A stretch of 64,000 bases of DNA from the NCBI GenBank assembly GCA_015345905.1, contig JADDTR010000011.1, forward strand, positions 1 to 64,000, written 5' to 3'. The notes under the pieces are model-generated. The model did not search any database. It was not told where the DNA came from and saw only the letters and a list, made by a program, of their open reading frames with translations. This stretch comes from Aotearoamyces nothofagi (Eukaryota; Ascomycota; Leotiomycetes; Leotiales; Tympanidaceae). The number at the start of each line of letters is the position of its first letter. Position 1 is the first letter of the stretch. Positions 33,070-44,603 of this stretch are shown here, piece by piece. The translations under genes and the position numbers were made by a program.

Positions 33070-35760
33070 ATGTCCTCTTTTATCTTGGCCTTAGTATTGA
33101 TATTTCTATCCTCTATATTTGTTATAATACTTGCTATATAAGAGATAGATCTAATATATCTACCTTGTTCTCTAATATCTCTACTTCTACTACAATATCT
33201 CTCTCTCTCTTCTCAATTGACTTATTAATATCCTCTATACTATATCAATAATCGATATTGCTTTATTCTCTAAGTATCTTCTATTTAAATCTATTGAAGT
33301 ATTTAACTATTATAGATTTAGTAACTATATTAGAGTTTATCTAAGCTCTATAATATTTATATAGATTTTATATAATATTGAATGTTCTTTCAACTCCAAA
33401 GCTAACAGCTTTTATAAATAATTGTTAGCCCTTTATATTACTATTTAACATTACTGTTTATATATCTAGAATAGTAAGAATATTATAAGCTATCTATACA
33501 ATAGAAGAATAAGAACTCTTTAGTCTCTTCTATATAGCTAAGACTGAAGTTTTAATATCTATAAAATAAAGAGACAAAAGCAGATATTATTCTGCTTTGT
33601 TCTTTAGTATAGAGTTTAATATCAAAGACTTTATATCAAGTATTTGTTATTAATGTCTAAAAATCGAGTTGAGAGTTCTTATTATACTCAGAACTATAAA
33701 ACCTATATTAATAGTAAGGTTGTTAGATATAATATCTTTATAATTGTTCTTCTAATACTTTAGAAATATCTATTTATATTTTACTCTAAATATAGAACTC
33801 TATTGAAACTAAGTAAAGATATCTAGCTTTTATAAGAGATCTAGAATTATAGTAAGAGTATACTAGTCCTTAGTTTTACTACCAATATTTAAATAATATA
33901 CTGAAAGTTTTTAGAGTTCTATCTCTATTGTAGTAATAAACTCAGTAATCTAGAGGTCTTAAGATAAATCCTTGATTTCTAGCTTAGTCTAAAGCTGCTT
34001 GAGATAGATAAATAGCTTATTATAGACATTCTAGATATAGTTAATAGTAGTATTCTTTATAGTTCTAAAAAGTATTATAAATTCAATAAAAGGTCAAAGG
34101 AGAACAATAAGATATTATAGCTTCTTTTAGTCTATATTTATCAAGTTGAGATAGTCAAATACTAGCTCCTTTTCTATCTGAGTCTCTAACCAGCTTTTTA
34201 ATAGAATCTAAAGATATATTGTATAAAGAATTATATTGTATATAGAGTTCTATTATATATCAATATCAATCTTTATATATAAGAGTTGTTTAGATTCAAT
34301 CTCTAACTACTTAAATAATAAAAGCTCTATCCTTCTATTTAATTGACTAATAAGCTTGTTTAAACTATATATCTTCAAAAAGTAAATCGATTAGTATTAC
34401 TATTAGATATTACTATAAATAGAGTATTATAACTCTTAGAGTTCTATATTTATCTTTTAGATTATAGCAACTATACTACTATCCTCTTTGATATCAAGTT
34501 CAATTCTATTGCTTTTATCTTTATTCTCCTTATCTATATTTTCTCTTAGCTTTATATAAAATGATATTATTATAGCTTTTATAACTAGTTATATAATATA
34601 TACTATATATAGTATTGTTGTTGCTTAGACCTTCTACTCTATATCATCTAATATTAACTTCAACTCTCTTCTTATAATACTATTATTAGATATATTGTCT
34701 ATAGTTATATAAAATATCTAGTTGGTCAAATAGAATCTATTGATAATAGTATAGACTATATCTACTATATATCTTTCTATATATATATCTTTGATATATT
34801 CAAATCTAATAAGAATCTATATAGATTAGTAACTCTAAGTCTAAAAAGGAGCTACTTATTACTTCTCTCTACTTCTAATCCTTTATAATATAATAATCTA
34901 AAATAGCTATAAATGATTGTCTAAAAGGACTTTATCAACTATTGAAAGCTAGAAATATCTTACTAATTGAAGGTAGATCAATTAATAGTTTATCTATAAT
35001 CCTTTTATACTATTTGTTTAGAATTGAGTAAATAGTTATACAATCTAGAATCTTAATATTAGATCTGAGTATTATAAATATCTTATATAGCTCTTTGTTC
35101 TCAACAATTTAGAATAGGAAGCTTATAGATATAATTATAATATATAGTTGTTCTTATTAGCTATCAGTCAAAAATGATAATATTGAACTCTATTGAGTTA
35201 TATAGTATTACTGTTTAGTATTACTATTCAACTATCAAAATAAATATATCTATATAGATACAATATTTACTAGATCAATCTATATCTATATAGAAGTTCC
35301 AACTATATATCTTTCTAAATAATAGATAAGTATAGAAGTACTACTACTATATTACTTAGACTAAAGATAAAAATAAACCTTCTAATATAATCGATATACT
35401 ATCTTAGTACTCTTAGTCTTGATTTCAATAGTCTAATAGAAGGAAGACTAAGCTTAGAACCTCTTAGACTTTGTTTATATAATCTTAGTAAATTCACTTT
35501 TAAAGGGCCCTTTCTAAACCTTCTCTAACTACTATATATACTATTCTTACTCTTTGTTAGATATCTATATTGTATAATATAAGTTTAGTATTTTTTTAAA
35601 GTCTAGTATTTCTCTTTGACTTAAAAGGTTAAAAGAGCTATCAATGTTGATATTAATATTAAGAAGTGATATTATAGACATTGAGTCTTAAGATAGAAGT
35701 TAAGATATAATAAAGAGAAGTATTAAGATCTATATAATAGCTGATATAGTTTAGTAAAAC
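33070..35760 (-). pseudogene. hAT transposase remnant (copy A)
   Basis: This is the position-matched counterpart of the transposase at 41411-44120. No frame longer than a few dozen codons survives. Coordinates are by alignment to the other copy and approximate. Confidence 0.7.
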
Positions 35761-35884
35761 TAGTCTATAGTAATAGTCTATAGTAATACTTAAATACTCA
35801 GATTTACAAAAGATTTTAAACAAGGTATATAGATCTATAAGAATACAACTGACCTATAACAAATTGTAATATACAACTTAAATT

Positions 35885-36600
35885 AATCTATCTATCTATT
35901 TATTATCGATAATAAAGTCCTTTATTTCTTTATTATTATTGTTCTTATTGTTATTATTATTATTGCTGATAATAATCTTAATATTATTATCCTTATTCTT
36001 ATTATCTTTATTATCCTCCTTATCCTTCTTATTATCCTTATTCTTATCCTCCTTATTATCTTCTTTAGCAAGATTGCTAAAGAAGCAATAAACGTTTTTA
36101 GAATTGCTTGCTTTCTTAGCAAAAGCCTTTAGTTTAACTTTAGTTATATCTAGAATAATATCTATACTATTAGTAATAATAGTATATTCTTAGTACTTAA
36201 TCATCAGCTTTATATTTCTTATAAAGGCTCTGGTAATAGTACTCTCTACTTTATCTATTTTATCCTTCTTCTACTTTCTTTTCTATTTATATTTAATATT
36301 AATATTATACTCTAGAAAAGAAAGACAATTTGACTAACCTTTTTAGATAGGTTCTTAAGTATCTATTTATTTGCCTCTTTATCAATTTCAGCAATTGCTT
36401 CTACTTTAGTATTTATAATTACTGTTAGTTTAGACTAATAGTCTAGACTGAGCTCGATATAGTAAGCTATTAGCTCAGCTTCAGTAGTATCTAGCTTAGC
36501 CTTCTACTAGATAGTAGATAGCTTAGACTAATTGGCCTTCTTAGTCTAGACTTTATAATAGCAATTACAAGCCTATATATTGATATCAATATTATACTTA
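35885..36600 (-). pseudogene. Acidic coiled-coil protein remnant (copy A)
   Basis: Counterpart of 40396-41238. The former Asp/Glu-rich tail is recognisable as the run of TTATCCTT/TTATTATC repeats at about 35930-36070. Confidence 0.65.
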
Positions 36601-37211
36601 ATAACAAGTAGAGAAAATCTATTAACTTATCTAATAATCAACAGTTAATATCTTAGTAATAAGAGTATAACTATCTTCTTATACTATAGTATAGCAATTA
36701 TTGAAAGAGATAGCTATATTGCTAGAATTGAGAATTGGATATAATAGTATTACTATAGAGTGTTACTATAAGTTATAAAGAAAAAAGAGAAGAGGACTCT
36801 ACTTATAAAGTAACTCAAGTCGATTCTTAAAAAAGGTAAAAAGAGAGAAATTAAGAAGAGGAATTGACTCTTATATATCTCTAACTTAATATAGAGGTTA
36901 TTACTATTCTTTGTTGTCAATAGATAGAGGCTTTCTTTATTGTTAATAGATAGAAGCTTTCTTTATTGTCAATAGTATATAGCTTAGTATTATAAAACCT
37001 TTTCTTTATTTGATTACTGTCTAAAATAAACAATTTACTAAAAGGAAGCAATAGCTGTCTAAAATAGTAAATTGCTTTTTCTTATTTATAAAGAGAGCCT
37101 TCTCTTCTACTTCTACTCTCTTCTTCTTTTTCTTTAAGACCTCTCCTCTCTACCAAAGTAAGTATAGTAATATATAATAGTAATATAGAGTATCTAGATT
37201 TTGGTTGATCT

Positions 37212-37909
37212 AATAGTATTATAATTTATAATACCTTAGATAAAAAAGTCATCTAAGAAGGTCAGTCTTTAAGACCAAGGTAAGTATACCTTCTACCTTC
37301 TCTTCTCTCTATTACTTTAGACTATTAACCTTATATTATAGACATTTGTATTACTTTATATATCCCTTTATATATTAAAGCAATTGTAAACTATTGATAG
37401 TATAATATTACTAAGGCTATATAGAATTGAATCTATAAGGCCAATAAGCTCTATCTCTATCTAAGGCTTTTTAGAGTCTTGGACAACTCTTACTCTATAA
37501 AGACAGATAGTAAGTAATCTCCTATCTAATATATATAGTTACTAATCAAGAATAGTCTATACTCTACTTGAAATCAAGTATTACTAAAAGGAGGTTAGAT
37601 TTCTTCTACTAAAATTAGTATTCTAGTATCTAGTTTATAAAATCATCTAGAATATAAGAATAGACAGTAGTTTACAATACTAGTCCTCTACTATTCTAGT
37701 ACTTTAGAAGGCTAGTAAGGTATATCTAACCTTATTCTTTAAGAGTAAGTTAAATCTCTCTATTAATTAATAATGAAATAACTAATAAATTCTAGCTTCC
37801 AATATATATACAATCTATACTAAGTATATTACTATCTAGAGCAAGAATATATAGCTAGTAAAGTGGTTTTATACCTCTATAGTAGTCTAAGAGGTCTACA
37901 ATTTATAAA
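37212..37909 (+). pseudogene. Histone H3-like gene remnant (copy A)
   Basis: Counterpart of 438-1109 and 39229-39902, in the same exon order. It has many more stops than the other two copies, and the initiator ATG is lost. Confidence 0.7.
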
Positions 37910-38417
37910 TAAAAAAAATTTAACTATAATTCTACTTTTGTAGTTATTAGTATAATAGTAATAGTAAATAGTAATATAATAACATCTAGAATTGTAGATA
38001 TATTATATCTTTAAAATTCCTATATTTTCTAAATAGTAATACTTAATAGTAATATAATAATATATAAAATCTTAAACTATTCTAATTTTAATATAAATAA
38101 TCTAATAATATATTTAATTATTATAGACTGTTTCTTAGACTAGACTGTTTTACTCTAGACTGAATTGGACTATTTTAAAACAGTTCAGTTTGGTCTAGAG
38201 ATTTCTAGACTGAACTATTTTGAAATAGTCTAGTCTAATCTTACTATCTAAATAGTTTATAGTATTATAATCTAGACTAGACCATTAATATCAATCTAGT
38301 CCTAGACTAGACTATTCTAAAATAGTCTAGTCTAGTTTCAGAAGAAACAGTCCAGTCTATAAAACAGTCTATAAATTACTCTTGAGACTAGACTAAACTA
38401 GACTACTAGCTAGTCTA

Positions 38418-38711
38418 GTTTAGTCTAGTCTAGACTATTTATTTATAGTCTAGTCTTAAGAACTATAATATAGACTATTTAAAAATCAAGATATTTAAAG
38501 ACTAGACTAGACTGTTTTTTACAATTTAGTCTAGTCTAGCCAATCTATTTCTAAGTATATTAGCCAATTGAATATCTATAGACCTCCTTCTATTCTTTCT
38601 TTGATATTGATTTAATATCTATTTAAAGAATACCTTGAAAGTATAGTAAGAGATAGTCTATATTACTTAGATAGAATCCTTTTATATATATTTATAATAT
38701 CTATAAAGAGT
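38418..38711. other. Spacer between the two head-to-head hAT copies
   Basis: About 38425-38545 resembles the element's own subterminal repeat (compare 44480-44590) in direct orientation, so it is a fragment or small derivative of the same family. The rest is AT-rich sequence without features up to the target duplication at 38712. Confidence 0.55.
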
Positions 38712-38719
38712 GTTAGATT
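38712..38719. repeat. 8 bp target-site duplication, left copy (GTTAGATT)
   Basis: The identical octamer lies at 44604-44611, directly outside the other terminus. Eight-base duplications are the hallmark of hAT insertion. Confidence 0.92.
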
Positions 38720-39228
38720 TAGACTAGCCAACGGTCTGGTTCGGTTTGGTCTCAAGGGTAATTTGTAGACTGTTTTATAGACCGGACTGTTTCTTCTGAA
38801 ACTGGACTAGACTATTTCAGAATGGTCCAGTCTAGGACCAGATTGATATTAATAGTCTGGTCTAGGTTATAATACTATAGACTGTTTAGATAGTAAGACT
38901 AGACTAGACCGTTTTAAAATGGTTCGGTCTATAAATCTCTAGACCAAACTGAACCGTTTTAAAATGGTCCGGTTTAGTCTAGAGCAAAATGGTCCAGTCT
39001 AAGAAACGGTCTATAACGATTAAATGTATTATTAGATTATTTATATTAAAATCGGAATAGTTTAAGATTTTATATATCATTGTATTACTATTGAGTGTTA
39101 CTGTTCAGAAAATATAGGAATTTCAAAGGCATGATATATCTACAATTCCAGATGTCATTGTATTACTGTTCACTATTACTATTATACTAATAACTACAAA
39201 AGCAGGATTACAGTTAAATTTTTTTTAT

Positions 39229-39902
39229 TTACAAATTGTAGGCCCCTTGGACTACTGCAGAGGTACAAAACCACTTTACCAGCTATATATCCTTGCTCTG
39301 GATAGTGATACACTTAGCATGGATTGTATATATATTGGAAGCTAGAATTCATTAGTTATTTCATCATTAATTAGTAGAGAGATTCAACTTACCCTTAAAG
39401 AACGAGGTCAGATATACCTTACTGGCCTCCTAGAGCACTAGGATAGCAGAGGACTGGTACTATAGACTGCCGTCTATCTTTACATCCTAGGTGATTTTAT
39501 AAACCAGGTGCTGGAATACCAATTTTAGCAGGAGGAACTCAACCTCCTTTTGGTAGTGCCTGATTTCAAGCAGGATATAGGCTATTCTTGATTAGTAACT
39601 ATATATATTAGACAGGGAATTACTTACTACCTGCCTTTATAGAGCAAGGGTTGTCTGAGACCCTAGGAGGCCTTGGATAGAGGTAGGACTTATTGGCCTT
39701 ATAGATTTGATCCTATACAGCCTTGGCAATATTATACCATCGGCGGTTTGCAATCGCCTTGATATACAAAGGGATATATAAAGTGGTACAAGTGCCTGTA
39801 ATGTAAGGTTAATAGTCCGAAGTAATAGAGGGGGGAGAAGAAGGTGTACTTACCTTAGTCTTGAAGGCTGACCTTCTTAGATGACTTTTTCACCTAAGGC
39901 AT
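39229..39902 (-). pseudogene. Histone H3-like gene carried by the hAT element (copy B)
   Basis: The minus-strand reading from ATG 39902 has the same exon structure as copy 1. The core reads EIRHYQK, an alpha1 ending in 'FQHLVYKI', an extended loop 1 ('KIDGSL'), 'YQSSAILVL', 'EASKVYLTSFF', then across an intron 'SNIYTIHAKCITIQSKDI' and 'LVKWF'. Canonical H3 has [44 protein letters not shown] at the same spacing, including across the splice. Between the conserved Ile of alpha1 and LQEA there are 19 residues here against 17 in H3. In the core the stops are TAG at Gln positions; copy 1 keeps CAG at one of these and this copy keeps CAG at another, so the ancestral codon is visible. The tail replacing RRIRGERA is hydrophobic (CTSAVVQGAYNL). 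Confidence 0.85.
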
Positions 39903-40395
39903 TGCAAATTGTAATACTATCAGATCAGCCAAAATCTAGACACTCTGTATTACTGTTATACATTACTATACTTACTTTGGTAAAGGGGGGGAGGTCTTAA
40001 AGAAAAAGAAGGAGAGAGCAGAAGCAGGAGAGAAGGCTCTCTTTATAGACGAGAAAAAGCAATTCACTGTTTTAGACAGCCATCGCTTCCTTTCAGTGAA
40101 TTGCTTATTTTAGGCAGCGATCAAACAAAGAAAAGGTTTCACAATACTAAGCTGTACACTATTGACAACAAAGAAAGCTTCTGCCTATTGACAATAAAGA
40201 AAGCCTCTGCCTATTGACAACAAAGAATAGTAGTAACCCCTATACTGAGTCAGGGATATATAAGAGTCAATTCCTCTCCTCGATTTCTCTCTTTTTACCT
40301 TCTTCAAGAATTGACTTAAGTTATCTTGTAAGTAGAGCCCCCTTCTCTTTTTTCTTTGTAACTTATAGTAACACTCTATAGTAATACTATTATAT
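39903..40395. promoter_or_regulatory. Divergent promoter of the hAT H3-like and acidic-protein genes
   Basis: About 490 bp separate the two divergent genes. It contains an exact 13 bp inverted repeat AAGCAATTCACTG / CAGTGAATTGCTT (40057-40069 and 40094-40106) and three 26 bp tandem units starting at 40161, 40187 and 40213 (ATTGACAACAAAGAAAGCTT type). Both features recur in the other two copies (about 235-290 and 114-183 in copy 1), so they belong to the element. They are candidate sites for an element-encoded regulator. Confidence 0.6.
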
Positions 40396-41238
40396 CCAAT
40401 TCTCAATTCTAGCGACATAGCTACCTCTTTCAATAACTACTACACTATAGTGTAAGAAGATAGTCGTGCTCTTATTGCTAAGGTACTGACTGCTGATCGT
40501 TAGATAAGTCAATAGATTTTCTCTACTTGTTACTAAATGTAATACTGATATCAATATATAGGCTTGCAATCGCTGTTGTAAAGCCCAGGCCAAGAAGGCC
40601 GATTGGTCTAAGCTGTCTGCTGCCTAGTAGAAGGCCGAGCTGGACACTGCCGAAGCCGAGTTAATAGCTCGCTATATCGAGCTTAGCCTAGACTATCAGT
40701 CCAAACTGACGGCAATTATAGATACCAAGGCAGAAGCAATTGCCGAAATTGACAAGGAGGCAAATGAGCAGATGCTTAAGAACCTGTCTGAAAAGGTTAG
40801 TTAAATTGTCTTTCCTTTCTAGAGTACAATATTAATATTAAATATAAATAGAAAGGAAAGTAGAAGGAGGATAAGATAGATAAAGTGGAGAGTACTATTA
40901 CCAGGGCCTTTACAAGAAATATAAAGTGGATGATTAAGTGCTGGGAATATACTATCATTGCTGGTGGTACAGATGTTATCCCAGATGTAACCGAGGCTGA
41001 ACTGAAGGCTTTTGCTGAGAAAGTAAGCAATCCTAAGGACATTTGCCACTTCCTTAGCAATCTTGCTAAGGAAGATAACAAGGAGGATGAGGATAAGGAT
41101 AATAAGAAGGATGATAAGGATGATAAGGATAATGAGGATAAGGATAATAATATCGAGGTCATCATCAGTAATGATGATAACGACAATGAGAACGATGATG
41201 ATGAGGAGATAAAGAACTTCATTGTTGATAATGAGTAG
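40396..41238 (+). pseudogene. Coiled-coil protein with long Asp/Glu-rich tail, hAT-encoded
   Basis: Reading through TAG codons that look like former CAG, the first part gives 'SFNNYYTIV...EDSRALIAKVLTADR', a short Cys-containing 'ACNRCCKAQAKKADWSKL', and a helical heptad-like region ('AELDTAEAELIARYIELSLDY', 'EAIAEIDKEANEQMLKNL'). After a probable intron near 40795-40830 the frame from 40885 is fully open: 'WEYTIIAGGTDVIPDVTEAE', 'ICHFLSNLAKE', then about 55 residues dominated by Asp, Glu, Lys and Asn up to the stop. Acidic tails are typical of histone chaperones and of many other nuclear proteins; here the link is suggested only by the neighbouring H3-like gene. I recognise no domain. Confidence 0.6.
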
Positions 41239-41410
41239 ATAGATAGATTAATTTAAGTCATGTATTACAATTTGTTATAGGTCGGTTGTATTCTTATAGG
41301 TCTATATACCTCGTTTAAAATCTTTCGTGAATCCGAGCATCTAAGTATTACTGTAGACCATTACTATAGACTGGTTTTACCAAACTATATCAGCTATTAT
41401 ATAGATCTCA

Positions 41411-44120
41411 ATGCTTCTCTTCATTATATCTCAACTTCTATCTCAAGACTCGACGTCTATAATATCGCTTCTTAACACTGACATCAGCGTTGATAGCTCT
41501 CTCAACCTTTCGAGTCAAACTCTAATGCTAGACTTTATAAAAACGCTAAACTTACATTGTACAATATAGACATTTGACAAAGAGCAAGAATGGTATATAT
41601 AGTAGTCAGAGAAGGTCTAGGGAGGGCCCTTCAAAAGCGAATTTGCTAAGATCATATAGGCAAAGTCTAAGAGGTCCCGAGCTTGGTCTTCCTTCTATCA
41701 GGCTATTGAAATCAAGACTGGGAGTACCAAGATAGTATATCGATTGTATTGGAAGGTTTATTCTTATCTCCAGCCTAAGTAATATAGTAGTAGTACTTCT
41801 ATACTTACCTGTCATTTAGAAAGGTATACAGTTGGGACTTCTATATAGATGCAGATTGACCTAGTGAATATTGTATCTATATAGGTATATTTACTTTGAT
41901 AGTCGAACAGTAATACTGAACAGTAATACTATATAACTCAATAGGGCTCGATATTGCTATTTTCGACCAATAGCTGGCAAGAACAACTATATATCACGAT
42001 TATATCTACAAGCTTCCTATTCCAAATCGTTGAGAACAAAGAGCTATATAAGACATTTACAATACTTAGACCTAACATCAAGATCCTAGATTGTATAACT
42101 GTTCACTCAATCCTAGACAAACAGTATAAAAGGGTTATAGATGAACTGTTAATTGATCTACCTTCGATTGATAAGATATCCCTAGCTCTCAATAGCTAGC
42201 AAAGTCCTTTCAGACAATCATTTATAGCCATTCTAGATTATTATATTATAAAGGATTGGAAGTAGAGAGAAGTAATAAGTAGCTCCTTTCTAGACTTAGG
42301 GTTATTGATCTATATAGGTTCTTATTGGATTTGAATATATTAAAGATATATATATAGGAAGATGTATAGCAGATATAGTCTATACTGTCATCGATAGATT
42401 CTATTTGACCGACCGGATGTTTTGTATAACTATAGACAATGTATCTAATAATAGTACTATAAGAAGAGAGTTAGAGTTAATATTAGATGATATAGAGTAG
42501 AAGGTCTAAGCAACAACAATACTATATATAGTACATGTTATACAGCTAGTTGTAAAAGCTATAATGACATCATTTTATATAAAGCCAGGAGAAAATATAG
42601 ACAAGGAGGATAGAGACAAAGGCAATAGAATTGAGCTCGATGTCGAAGAGGATAGTAGTATAGTTGCTGTAATCTAAAAGGTAAGTACAGAACTCTAAGA
42701 GTCATAATACTCTACCTACAGTAACACTCGATAGTAATACTAATCGATTTACTTTTCGAAGATATACAGTTTAAGCAAGCTTGCTAGTCAGTCGAGTAGA
42801 AGGACAGAGCTTTTATTACTCAAGCAGTTAGAGATCGAATCTAAACGACTCTTATATATAAAGATTGATATTGATATATAATAGAACTCTATATACAATA
42901 TAATTCTTTGTACAATATATCTTTGGATTCTATTAAAAAGCTGGTTGGAGACTCAGATAGAAAAGGAGCCAGTACTTGATCGTCTCAACCTAACAAATAC
43001 AGACTAGAAGAAGCTACAATATCTTGTTGTTCTCCTTCGACCTTTTGCTGAATTTACAATGCTTCTTGGAACTACAAAGGACACTACTGTCAACTATATC
43101 TAGAATGTCTACAACGAGCTATTTATCTATCTCGAGCAGCTTTGGACCAAGCTAGAGATCAAGGATTTATCTCGAGACTTCTAGATTACTGAGTTTATTA
43201 CTGCAATAGAGATGGGACTCTAGAAACTTTCAGTATATTATTCAAATACTGGTAGTGAAGCTGAGGACTAGTATACTCTTGCTATAATTCTAGATCCCTT
43301 ACAAAAGCTAGATGTCTTTACTCAGTTTCAATGGGGTCCTACATTTAGAGCGAAATATAAATAGGTGTTTCTAAAGTATTGGAGGGACAATTATAAAGAT
43401 ACTATATCTGACAACCTTACTACTGATATAGGTTTTGCAGTTCCAAGTACAATGAGAACCCTCAACTCGATTTTTAGACATCAACAACAAACGTCTAGTA
43501 TAAGGTCTTTGACATCAAACTCTATACCAAAGAACGAAGCAGAACAATATCTGCTTTTGCCTCTTTATCCTATAGGTGTTGAAACTTCAGTCTTAGCTAT
43601 ATAGGAGGGACTAGAGAGTTCTTATCCTTCTGTTGTATAGATGGCTTATAATATTCTTGCTATTCTAGGTATACAAACAGTAATACTAAACAGTAATACA
43701 AAGGGCTAACAATTATTTATAAAAGCTGTTGGCTCTAGGGTTGAAAGAACATTTAATATTGCACGAAACCTACATGAATATTATAGAGCTCAGATGAACC
43801 CTAATATAGTCACTAAATCTATAATAGTTAAGTACTTCAATAGGTTTAAATAGGAGATATCTAGAGAATAGAGCAATGTCGATCATTGATATAGTATAGA
43901 AGATGTTAATAAGTCAATTGAGAAGAGAGAGAAGGATATTGTAGTAGAAGCAGAGATATCAGAGGACAAGGTGGATATATTAGACCTACCTCTTATACAG
44001 CGAGTGTTACAACAAATACAGAGGATAGGAACATCAACACCAAGGCCAAGACAAAAGAAGGCATTAGATAATAATCAGAGTACAGACGAATTAAGTCCTA
44101 CAAAGAGCCAGGCAACTTAG
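41411..44120 (+). pseudogene. hAT-family transposase, RIP-interrupted
   Basis: A frame from ATG 41411 to TAG 44118-44120 reads about 900 codons with scattered TAG/TAA. A BED-type finger-like region is near 41690-41830 ('SRAWSSFYQAIEIKTGSTK', 'SSSTSILTCHLER'). The RNase-H-like core follows ('SLALNS', 'SPFRQSFIAILDYYI', 'DWKxREV'), then 'YNELFIYLEQLW' and 'LAIILDPLQKL'. The C-terminal hAT dimerisation segment 'GVERTFNIARNLHEYYRAQM' is near 43740. Order and spacing match fungal hAT transposases. Probably more than ten stops are present, so no active enzyme is expected from this copy. Confidence 0.85.
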
Positions 44121-44299
44121 TGAAGAAGAGTTTAGGAGTCTAATAGTTTAGGAGTCTAAGATACAGAATTGTGATTTTAAATGTAATTGAAATCGAACAG
44201 CGTTACTGTTGAGCGTTACTATCTATATACCTCAAGCGATGTAATTGAAGCTTCCAGCATTACTGTAAAGCATTACTGTCTATGTAACCAGTAAACGGT

Positions 44300-44600
44300 C
44301 TAGACCAAACTGAACCGGACTGGACTATTATTTACAGTTCAGTCTTGAGCTATATAATATAGACCGTTTTTCAAAGTGGTCTAGACTGAACTAGACTGTA
44401 AATACTGGTCCGGTCTCAAGGACTATAATGTAGACCGTTTTTCAAAGCGGTCCAGACTGAACCGGACTGTAAATACTGGTCTGGTCTCAAGGACTATAAT
44501 ATAGACTGTTTAAAAATCGAGGTGCTCAAAGACTAGACCGGACCGCTTTTTATAGGCCGGTCCGGTCTAGACCGTTTATTTACAGTCCGGTCCAGCTAGT
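44300..44600. repeat. Right subterminal tandem repeats of the hAT element
   Basis: Three ~71 bp units beginning CTGAACYRGACTGTAAATACTGG...CTATAATRTAGACYGTTT lie at about 44304-44385, 44386-44456 and from 44457, followed by GGTCCGGTCTAGACCG near the end. Such arrays typically bind hAT transposase. The same motifs appear at 32589-32830 and near 38425-38545. Confidence 0.75.
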
Positions 44601-44603
44601 CTA

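Larger units (their letters stand above)
32589..38417 (-). mobile_element. hAT-type transposon copy A, heavily RIP-mutated
   Basis: It is the inverted counterpart of 38720-44603 over its whole length (5829 versus 5884 bp), including both termini (TAGACTAGC at 32589 and GCTAGTCTA at 38417). Differences are overwhelmingly C-to-T and G-to-A, so almost every frame is closed. The flanking octamers (ATATCAAC and GTTTAGTC) do not match, so the original target duplication has been lost or the copy arose by rearrangement. It is clearly older, or more exposed to RIP, than the neighbour. Confidence 0.88.
38720..44603 (+). mobile_element. hAT-type DNA transposon copy B carrying three genes
   Basis: It is 5884 bp, bounded by short inverted termini (TAGACTAGC at the left; GCTAGTCTA at the right) and a perfect 8 bp target duplication GTTAGATT. 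Contents from left: subterminal repeats; a minus-strand histone H3-like gene (39229-39902); a divergent promoter; a plus-strand acidic coiled-coil gene (40396-41238); a plus-strand hAT transposase (41411-44120); and right subterminal repeats. Open frames are interrupted mainly by TAG where Gln or Trp is expected, so RIP has silenced it, but less than copy A. The perfect duplication and lighter decay suggest it is the younger of the two insertions. Confidence 0.93.

Noticed and set aside
35922-36122. Ile/Arg-rich 66-codon minus frame
   Set aside because: It is the RIP-mutated acidic-tail region of hAT copy A read in a shifted frame, not a gene.
40797-41222. Ser/Leu-rich 141-codon minus frame
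   Set aside because: It is antisense to the Asp/Glu-rich tail of the hAT acidic protein.
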